A stretch of DNA of 8,768 nt. Origin: Oscillospiraceae bacterium. Lineage in GTDB: Bacteria > Bacillota > Clostridia > Oscillospirales > Acutalibacteraceae. Every line of letters begins with the position of its first letter. The first letter of the stretch is position 1. Positions 1-5,681 of this stretch are shown one piece after another. A program made the translations under genes and the position numbers. The notes beneath the pieces are model-generated. The model ran no database searches. It was not told the origin of the DNA and worked only from the letters and a program-made list of their open reading frames with translations. The stretch covers positions 1 to 8,768 of the forward strand of contig JAIRZH010000070.1 in the NCBI GenBank assembly GCA_031267335.1, given 5' to 3'.

Positions 1-1
1 A

Positions 2-328
2 CAGTTAAAAGAAGAAAATGCTCAATTCCAATCTCAGCAGAGTAGTATCCAACAGCTGCAAAACGTACTAAACCAAAAAAGCGAAGAATTAGATAACCGA
101 GAAAAACAGTTAAAAGAAGAAAATGATCAATTCCAAGCTCAGCAGAATGAGATCCAACAGCTGCAAAACAAACTAAACCAAAAAAGCGAAGAATTAGATA
201 ACCGAGAAAAACAGTTAGGAGAAACAAACAGTCAATTATTAAAAGAAAAACAAAACTTGCAGTATGAGATCCAACAGCTGCAAGACAAACTAGAACAAGA
301 AAACAAAGAATTACAGGACCGAGAAAAA
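2..328 (+). repeat. In-frame tandem repeats of 35, 35 and 39 codons within the coiled-coil gene
   Basis: Three consecutive units begin with codons for QL and end with REK: 2-106, 107-211 and 212-328, with a fourth, degenerating unit starting at 329. Units 1 and 2 are 105 bp each and differ at 8 bases by my count (about 92% identical). They share long exact blocks such as the one coding for NQKSEELDNREK. Thirty-five residues is exactly five heptads, so adding or losing a unit keeps the coiled-coil register. Unit 3 carries a 4-residue insertion. More copies probably lie upstream. Shorter echoes occur further down, for example SSQLE(K/E)KQNS twice and ERISELE(L/T)NLS twice. Confidence 0.9.
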
Positions 329-2599
329 CAGTTAAAAGAAGCAAGCAGTCAATTAGAAAAAAAACAAAACTCGCAGAAAGAAATTCAACAGTTGCTTGAA
401 CAACAAAGATTAAGTTTAACTTATGAAAAAAATAAATATATGCGGGATTTGAAATCAGACATGATGCATTTAAATAAGTTTAGAGAATTAGAGACGGAAT
501 TAGCAAACAGTAAATTAAAAAAAACACAAAACTTGCAGAACGAAATTCAACAGTCGCTTGAACAACAAAATTTAGAGTTGAAAAAAGTAAGCAGTCAATT
601 AGAAGAAAAACAAAATTCGCTTGAACGAATATCAGAACTTGAATTAAATTTGTCAACGTTCGAAAAACAAATTTTAAGTTTAATTGGCGAAAATCAACAG
701 TTGCTTGAACGAATATCAGAGCTTGAAACAAATTTGAGTGAAAAAAGTATGTATCTGCAGAATTTTGAATCAGAAATTAAAGTTTTAAATAAACAAATCA
801 AAAGATTTCGAGAAATAATAAGTGATGAAAAAACAGAACCAATTGAAGAATTTAAATCAGAAAATGTTTTACAAGATTTAAATACTGAAATCCAAAATTT
901 AGATAAAATTCTAAATTCGAAAATTGTAGAATATCGTAACGAAATTGAAAATTTGAAAACGCAATTGAAAAATGAAAAACAAAATCTCATTGATGAAAAA
1001 AAGAAGTCATTTCGAGATTATGAAAAAATACTATATACTGATCATATGCATGAAAAATTTAAAAGTATTTGTAGTGAGCTAGAAATTCAATCTATTTCAC
1101 AGAAGAACGGAATTAAAAAGTTGCAAAACGAAAATTCAAATTCATCACAACAATTTTTATGTTTAATGAAATTAATAAATGAACAAAAAAAAATAGAATT
1201 TCCAAAAACACAAGTAAAAGCTATTGAAAAATATAATAATTATTCAGGATTATTCAATTTTAATATTACAAATAAAACAATTATTGCTATGATTAACGAA
1301 GAAATTAAAAAAGATATTATTTCAATTTTGCCAACAGATAATCTAGTAGAAGCATCTTTACAAGCGTCAAGAATTTTAGCGAATGATGGATTTTTTGGTA
1401 ATGACAAATTTTTATCGTTTCGACCAGTTTATCCAAACGGAATTGAAGAAGATTTTTATATTTTTGTATGTCATACAGAAGATTTAGCAAAATTTTATCA
1501 ATATTATAATTTTTTAAAACTTAAAAATATTTTAGGAGTTTATGATGTTATAATGAGGTCTATATCGGAAGATAATGAAACTGATTTCAAGAATATTAGT
1601 TTTTTAAAAGTGCCATGTTCTTTAAATTTCAAAAACACTTTTTATTCTAATGAAAAAGCTAGTTTTTCAATACGAAGTTTAGTACTTAATGAAAAAAAAA
1701 TGCCAAACTTTAAATTTTTAGAATATAATTCAAAAAAAGCATTAAATTTACAAATCCCAATACAAGAAATTTATGATGGTAAATTTTTAAAAGAATTTAA
1801 AGTTTGTATGACAAGAGGAGAACTAAATTCACAACATCCTAGAAATCTTGGAGAAATTTTGTTTAAGTATTCAGGCGGTGGCCAAAAAGATATTGAAAAT
1901 TACTTCATCGAAAATAGTTCGATCGCCAGAGATGAAAAAGAATACTACAAAGATTTTGATCAAATAAAAATAGACCTACCAAGAATAGGTGAATATGCAA
2001 ATTTTGCAAATGAAATTAAAGATTGTAAAGAAATAATTTCAGAAATCTTGAATAAATCAATACTTACTCTTTCTTACATACAAACTGATATGTATCCTGT
2101 GTTAATGCTAATGCATGTATTTTCTGAATTAAATAATGATGGTAATTATAAGTATAAAGTAACGGAACAAAGCAAAGCAATGATTTATTTTTTATATAGA
2201 GTTATATTTATTCCACTCGTAGCAATGGCGACAAAAAAAGAAGGAGAAGATGCAGTAAATTCTAATTTTAGAATACTTACTGATGACAATGCCACTAAGA
2301 AAAGTCTCATTAAACGAAAACTATCTTCAACTCTTTTGACACAATGTTTTGCGGTAGAATATTCATCTCGATTTTGGAGCTTAGTTATGATGTCAATGCC
2401 ACTAAAAAATGATGAAAAAATCAAATACATGTTTAAAATTTTGGGAATTTTCATAGAATCATACGTAAAAGAACTAGAAAGATCAAATACTATTTTTTCA
2501 GATATTAAGATTGAAACAATTAGTAGTGAAGTTAACGATAAAAATACCGAAAAATTTGAAAATGCTATGGACGGGACTTTTATTCGGCCTATCATTTAA
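2..2599 (+). CDS. Long repetitive coiled-coil protein, 5' end outside the window, function unknown
   Basis: The frame is open from the first complete codon, so the gene starts upstream; 865 residues are visible and the first ATG, at 257, is only an internal methionine. Visible residues 1 to about 395 are rich in Gln, Glu, Lys, Leu and Asn with heptad-like spacing of Leu and Ile (IQQLQNKL, ERISELE), typical of a long parallel coiled coil. Residues about 400-865 form a different domain with aromatic and hydrophobic content, no transmembrane segment I would trust, and no family that I recognise; a stretch near residues 725-745 (IYFLYRVIFIPLVAMA) is the most hydrophobic. The gene ends with TAA, is the only gene on the plus strand, and converges on the minus-strand gene that ends at 2768. 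A structural, cytoskeletal or surface/host-interaction role would fit the architecture, but the sequence does not show which. Coding status is near certain; function is unknown. Confidence 0.93.
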   Translation, partial: QLKEENAQFQSQQSSIQQLQNVLNQKSEELDNREKQLKEENDQFQAQQNEIQQLQNKLNQKSEELDNREKQLGETNSQLLKEKQNLQYEIQQLQDKLEQENKELQDREKQLKEASSQLEKKQNSQKEIQQLLEQQRLSLTYEKNKYMRDLKSDMMHLNKFRELETELANSKLKKTQNLQNEIQQSLEQQNLELKKVSSQLEEKQNSLERISELELNLSTFEKQILSLIGENQQLLERISELETNLSEKSMYLQNFESEIKVLNKQIKRFREIISDEKTEPIEEFKSENVLQDLNTEIQNLDKILNSKIVEYRNEIENLKTQLKNEKQNLIDEKKKSFRDYEKILYTDHMHEKFKSICSELEIQSISQKNGIKKLQNENSNSSQQFLCLMKLINEQKKIEFPKTQVKAIEKYNNYSGLFNFNITNKTIIAMINEEIKKDIISILPTDNLVEASLQASRILANDGFFGNDKFLSFRPVYPNGIEEDFYIFVCHTEDLAKFYQYYNFLKLKNILGVYDVIMRSISEDNETDFKNISFLKVPCSLNFKNTFYSNEKASFSIRSLVLNEKKMPNFKFLEYNSKKALNLQIPIQEIYDGKFLKEFKVCMTRGELNSQHPRNLGEILFKYSGGGQKDIENYFIENSSIARDEKEYYKDFDQIKIDLPRIGEYANFANEIKDCKEIISEILNKSILTLSYIQTDMYPVLMLMHVFSELNNDGNYKYKVTEQSKAMIYFLYRVIFIPLVAMATKKEGEDAVNSNFRILTDDNATKKSLIKRKLSSTLLTQCFAVEYSSRFWSLVMMSMPLKNDEKIKYMFKILGIFIESYVKELERSNTIFSDIKIETISSEVNDKNTEKFENAMDGTFIRPII

Positions 2600-2600
2600 G

Positions 2601-2698
2601 AGCTTATTTAATATTTCTTAGCAGCACAGATTTTATGATAAAACTTTTAAAATTCAAAGCGTGAGGAAGGCGAATACTGACGTATTGCAGAATTTTGG
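2601..2698 (+). repeat. Dispersed intergenic repeat, copy A
   Basis: It starts 2 nt after the stop codon of the coiled-coil gene and aligns with copy B (3747-3850) over about 80 bp at roughly 85% identity outside gaps. Shared blocks include TTTAATATTTC, ATTTTATGATAAAA, TGACGTATT and GCAGAATTTT. Between the last two blocks, copy B has 9 extra bases. The block TTTTAT-G-ATAAAA (2631-2643) is a near-perfect palindrome. The element does not code for anything apparent. It fills the gap between two convergent genes together with the palindrome that follows. Confidence 0.8.
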
Positions 2699-2758
2699 CT
2701 AGAGCCCGTTCCTACCATTTGAAATGACAAAATTTCAAATAGTGGGAACAGGCCCTAG
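2699..2758. repeat. 60-bp imperfect palindrome flanked by TTGG on both sides; MITE-like or structured RNA element
   Basis: The arms 2699-2725 and 2732-2758 are inverted copies matching at 23 of 27 positions, around a 6-nt centre (GACAAA). Both arms end in CTAG. TTGG stands immediately outside each end (2695-2698 and 2759-2762), which could be a 4-bp target duplication. All four arm differences are transitions. Transcribed from the minus strand they give three G-U pairs and one A-C mismatch; from the plus strand, one G-U and three A-C. Outside the TTGG, ATTTTG (2692-2697) can pair with CAAAAT (2763-2768), reaching the stop codon of the minus-strand gene. There is no T-tract next to the stem, so it is not a typical intrinsic terminator, although it could still end transcription of the convergent genes. 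Confidence 0.75.
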
Positions 2759-2767
2759 TTGGCAAAA

Positions 2768-3694
2768 TCAAATATATTTTAAAAAATCTGAAACATTCTT
2801 ATTTATTAATAATTCAGATAAATTTTCCTTTGATTTATTTAAATATTTTAAAGTTTCTTCTTTTTTATATACGCATTTGAATACATTTTCAAAATTAACC
2901 ATTTGTTTTATATTTTTAATATCTTTAATTTTGTATCCCATCACAAAGAAAGGTCCATGATCACAACCAAAAAAATTTGATTTAAATACGTCTTCTAACA
3001 CATGAAGAATTTTGACTAAAAAATGAAATGATAATGCCGAATCACCTAATGCTTTTATCACTGTTTCGTATGCATAATTATATTTTTTTAATGGATCAAA
3101 AAGATTAAAATCAAGAACAACTCCGGTATCTTTAATTGTAACTTTGCCTGAATCTTTATAATTTTTAAAATCAATTTTTCTTGAAAGAATTTCTAGAAAT
3201 TGTTCAGTTAAACAAATTGCTTCAAGAAAAAATTTTATAAAACTTTGTCGTTCTTTAAAAGTGGCGAAATTATTTTTTAATTTATCTCTTATTTTAATTT
3301 GTGCATTAAAACCTTTAAACCATTGTCTAGATTTTTTCGAAAGAATATCATCTTTGATATTATATTTAAAATATATTAAAAATAATAAGCTTCCCAAACT
3401 AGTGCATTTTATAATTTTTTTAATCTTAATCTTGTCGGCTTTTAACAATTCAACGGCACTATTTGGGAAATCTTTTTTATTGTTCTTAACAATATTTTTT
3501 TTGCCTGTAATTTTTTTATAGCTATTTTCTGGTGGATCGATTTCAGAATTTTGTTCATTAGAATCATTTTTATCAAAAGTTTTAACTAAAAAATTACTAG
3601 CAAATAAATTTAAAACTGCTAAGCTTGCAGCAAGAGTTTTTGAAAAATTTTTTCTCTTAAACTTTTTGAATTTTTTTGAATCTAATTCTGGCAA
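2768..3694 (-). CDS. Unrecognised protein with a basic, hydrophobic N-terminus (probably exported or membrane-anchored)
   Basis: This encodes 308 residues from a TTG start; an in-frame TAA lies 6 nt upstream, so TTG is the earliest possible start. An AAGGA-type ribosome site sits 11 nt before it. Residues 7-19 are strongly basic (KKFKKFKRK) and are followed by a short hydrophobic run at 21-37 (LAASLAVLNLFASNFLV). This looks like a signal peptide or signal anchor, with possible cleavage near FAS-N. A polar, Asn/Lys-rich linker follows (about 40-80). A second hydrophobic segment lies at 97-109 (CTSLGSLLFLIYF), then a probably helical, Lys- and Phe-rich domain with CDHGP at 244-248. I know no family for it. 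Its stop lies 168 nt from the end of the convergent coiled-coil gene, and proS lies upstream on the same strand. It is flanked by repeat copies A and B. The length and amino-acid pattern support real coding. Confidence 0.8.
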   Translation of the reverse strand: MPELDSKKFKKFKRKNFSKTLAASLAVLNLFASNFLVKTFDKNDSNEQNSEIDPPENSYKKITGKKNIVKNNKKDFPNSAVELLKADKIKIKKIIKCTSLGSLLFLIYFKYNIKDDILSKKSRQWFKGFNAQIKIRDKLKNNFATFKERQSFIKFFLEAICLTEQFLEILSRKIDFKNYKDSGKVTIKDTGVVLDFNLFDPLKKYNYAYETVIKALGDSALSFHFLVKILHVLEDVFKSNFFGCDHGPFFVMGYKIKDIKNIKQMVNFENVFKCVYKKEETLKYLNKSKENLSELLINKNVSDFLKYI

Positions 3695-3705
3695 TAGTTT
3701 TTATG

Positions 3706-3710
3706 TCCTT
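3706..3710 (-). promoter_or_regulatory. Ribosome binding site supporting the TTG start at 3694
   Basis: On the minus strand AAGGA reads towards the TTG codon with 11 nt between them, slightly longer than usual. No ATG or GTG exists in frame between the upstream TAA and this TTG. The next in-frame candidates would remove the basic part of the signal-like N-terminus. Confidence 0.5.
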
Positions 3711-3746
3711 TTTGTTTGTTTAATTTTCTTTTGAAGAAGTTTAAAA

Positions 3747-3850
3747 AGCCTGTTTAATATTTCCTAAGGTGCAATTTTATGATAAAATTTTTAAAAATTT
3801 AAAGTGTGGATAAGGCAAATATTGACGTATTTAAAGCAATGCAGAATTTT
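3747..3850 (+). repeat. Dispersed intergenic repeat, copy B
   Basis: This is in the same orientation as copy A but lies in the spacer between proS and the 308-residue gene, both of which are on the minus strand. It shares TTTAATATTTC, ATTTTATGATAAAA, TGACGTATT and GCAGAATTTT with copy A. Here the palindromic block is longer: AATTTTAT-G-ATAAAATT (3773-3789), 8-bp arms around one base. Copies A and B therefore bracket the 308-residue gene as direct repeats. Confidence 0.78.
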
Positions 3851-3880
3851 AAATTTTAACTAAATAGTGCTTGCTTTAAA
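3830..3880. repeat. Inverted repeat downstream of proS (possible stem-loop)
   Basis: The left arm, 3830-3843 (TTTAAAGCAATGCA), pairs with 3868-3880 (TGCTTGCTTTAAA). This gives 13 base pairs with one bulged T and a 24-nt loop. It begins inside repeat copy B at the exact point where B has 9 bases absent from copy A. It lies 17 nt past the proS stop codon. The stem is not followed by a T-run on the minus strand, so a terminator role is only possible. Confidence 0.5.
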
Positions 3881-3896
3881 GATATTAGACATGCTT

Positions 3897-5327
3897 CTAA
3901 TAAGACTTGCCCCAGAAAATTTCGGTAATAGCCGGTCTTTTATTGCAAATCGGACATATTCCTTCGATTTCATTCTGTTCTAAAGGCATGCAACGCGAAC
4001 TTAATCCTAGCTCATTTTTAACTTTTTCTTCGCACTGTTTATCACCGCACCAAAAAGTTTTAAGAAATCCATTTGAATTTTTTAAATTCAGCATTTCTTC
4101 CCAATTTTTTGCTGAAAAAACTTTAGATTTCATAAATTTTTCAGCTTTTAAATATAAATTAAGTTTTATTTTGATAAATATTTTTCTTAATTCTTCGTTA
4201 AGAACATCTAAATTACATTTTATTTTTTCATGCGAATCTCTGCGGGCTAACACACACTGATTTTTTTCAATATCTTTTGGCCCAATTTCGAGCCTAATTG
4301 GAACGCCTTTCATTTCATATTCAGAAAATTTCCATCCTGGCGTTTGGCTAGAAACATCGATTTTTACTCTAAAATCTTTTTTTAAATTTTCAAAAATCTC
4401 ATTTGATTTTTTAAAAACTTCATTATTTTCTTCATATTTTATTGGAATAATAATAATTTGAATCGGTGCAACATCAGGTGGCATGATTAAACCATTATTA
4501 TCTCCATGAACCATAATTATTCCGCCAATTACACGTGTAGCAAGACCCCAAGAAACATAACTTACAAGGCTACTTTTATTTTTTTTATCTTGAAAAACAA
4601 TATCAAATGCATTTGAAAATCCAGTGCCAAAATAATGGCTTGTTGCTGATTGTAAGGCTTTTCCATCTTTCATCATACATTCAATTGTATAAGTTTCCTC
4701 GGCACCTGCAAATTTTTCTGATTCAGTTTTTTGCCCAATAAAAACCGGTATACAGAGTATATCTTTAAAAAAATCGGCATAAACTTTAAGCATTTTTAAT
4801 GTAAAATCTTTAGCTTCATGTTTCTCGGCAAAAACTGCATGGCCTTCTTGCCAATAAAATTCGATAGAGCGCAAGAATGGTCTTGAAGTTTTTTCCCATC
4901 TTACAACAGAACACCATTGATTATAAAGTTTTGGTAAATCGCGCCATGAATGTATAATTTTTGCAAAATGTGAACAAAACAGAACTTCAGAAGTTGGACG
5001 AATACACAAACGTTCTGTTAATTTTTCTTGACCGCCCATCGTTACCCATGCGACTTCTGGGGCAAATCCTGCGATATGATTTTTTTCTTTTTCGAGCAAA
5101 CTTTCAGGAATTAAAAGCGGCATCGCGACGTTCTCAACCCCGACGTTTTTAAATCGATTATCCAAAATTTTGGTAATATTTTCCCAAATAGCGTAGCCAT
5201 ATGGACGAAGAATTATGCAGCCGCGCACGCCTGAATAATCGATTAGCTCGGCATTTATTACAATATCGGTATACCATTGACCGAAATTTTCGTTCATTGA
5301 TGTAATTTTTTTTACTACTTTTTCCAC
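3897..5327 (-). CDS. proS: Proline-tRNA ligase, archaeal/eukaryotic-like type (ProS type 3)
   Basis: The product is a cytoplasmic class II enzyme that attaches proline to tRNA-Pro using ATP. It has 476 residues, the usual length for the type without an editing insertion. Visible landmarks are RPTSE at 110-114; the motif 2 region VVRWEKTSRPFLRSIEFYWQ at 141-160 followed by EGH; motif 3 around GGIIMVHGDNNGLIMPP (268-284); the anticodon-binding domain with GVPIRLEIGPKD (341-352) and ARRD (361-364); and a C-terminal zinc-type tail with C427, C432, C458 and C461, ending in Tyr. The start is GTG, with a strong AAAGGAG site 6 nt upstream; the ATG at residue 11 has no such site and would trim the normal N-terminus. 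The stop is TAG. valS lies 350 nt upstream on the same strand. No T-box leader is visible. A weak promoter with TAGAAT at 5347-5352 is possible, but its transcript would begin almost at the ribosome site. Confidence 0.97.
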   Translation of the reverse strand: MEKVVKKITSMNENFGQWYTDIVINAELIDYSGVRGCIILRPYGYAIWENITKILDNRFKNVGVENVAMPLLIPESLLEKEKNHIAGFAPEVAWVTMGGQEKLTERLCIRPTSEVLFCSHFAKIIHSWRDLPKLYNQWCSVVRWEKTSRPFLRSIEFYWQEGHAVFAEKHEAKDFTLKMLKVYADFFKDILCIPVFIGQKTESEKFAGAEETYTIECMMKDGKALQSATSHYFGTGFSNAFDIVFQDKKNKSSLVSYVSWGLATRVIGGIIMVHGDNNGLIMPPDVAPIQIIIIPIKYEENNEVFKKSNEIFENLKKDFRVKIDVSSQTPGWKFSEYEMKGVPIRLEIGPKDIEKNQCVLARRDSHEKIKCNLDVLNEELRKIFIKIKLNLYLKAEKFMKSKVFSAKNWEEMLNLKNSNGFLKTFWCGDKQCEEKVKNELGLSSRCMPLEQNEIEGICPICNKRPAITEIFWGKSY

Positions 5328-5333
5328 AGTTTA

Positions 5334-5340
5334 CTCCTTT
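5334..5340 (-). promoter_or_regulatory. Ribosome binding site deciding the GTG start of proS
   Basis: AAAGGAG on the minus strand ends 6 nt before GTG at 5327. This is the best Shine-Dalgarno sequence in the window. It fixes GTG as the start rather than the in-frame ATG ten codons later. Confidence 0.8.
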
Positions 5341-5681
5341 ATGAACATTCTAAAAATTCGTTTTAAAATTAAGAATATGTTTTAAATAAGCCGAAATATA
5401 AATTTTAGACAATTTTTAAATATTTTTTGCACACTTGAAATTAATTTATGGGTATGGAAAATAAGCCGGAATACCAAAATTACTAAAAATTGTACTTTAA
5501 CTTAAATAGATTTCTTTTTAAACCGCCGGATTTTATAAAAATCGACACCGACGTATTATTATAATTATGGATACTCTGGCTTTGAATAAAAAACGAAGTA
5601 TTCCGGAGAGTTTCAAAAAAGTCTAATGCATTGAAAATCAAAAAAAATACCGAGATTAAAACCAAGAAACGATGACAGTTC
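5341..5681. other. Spacer between valS and proS without a convincing gene; holds a possible stem-loop and a GACGTATT box
   Basis: A 60-codon TTG-initiated frame on the minus strand (5483-5665) has a hydrophobic beginning but no ribosome site at useful distance, so I do not call it. At 5574-5608, outer arms CTCTGG/CCGGAG and inner arms CTTTG/CGAAG can fold around a 9-nt A-rich loop. The two non-Watson-Crick pairs are G-U only when read from the plus strand. The octamer GACGTATT (5550-5557), preceded by ATTTTAT at 5530-5536, recalls the core of the dispersed repeat and could be a deleted copy; this is weak. AAATAAGCCG occurs at 5384 and again at 5459. No T-box or clear terminator is visible after valS. 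Confidence 0.4.

Noticed and set aside
2..330. CRISPR-like array at the start of the window
   Set aside because: The repeats are contiguous, in frame, protein-coding and lack unique spacers; they are coiled-coil repeats.
257..2599. Coiled-coil gene starting at ATG 257
   Set aside because: The same frame is open back to position 2 and the repeats run straight through 257, so this is an internal methionine of a longer protein.
2699..2758. Classical intrinsic terminator between the convergent genes
   Set aside because: The stem is long, but neither strand has a T-tract directly after it. I kept it as a palindromic element with a possible terminator role.
2724..2960. Plus-strand frame of 78 codons over the palindrome and the 308-residue gene
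   Set aside because: It is a shadow frame antisense to a better-supported gene, and its first codons are the palindrome arm.
5483..5665. Small minus-strand frame of 60 codons with a hydrophobic start (MVLISVFFLIF)
   Set aside because: It has a TTG start, no ribosome site at suitable distance, AT-rich spacer composition and no recognisable product. Phe/Ile-rich frames arise easily in such DNA.
5341..5681. T-box riboswitch in front of proS, and likewise in front of valS
   Set aside because: The conserved T-box sequence (AGGGTGG...ACCGCG) and its terminator/antiterminator arrangement are not present on the minus strand in either leader.
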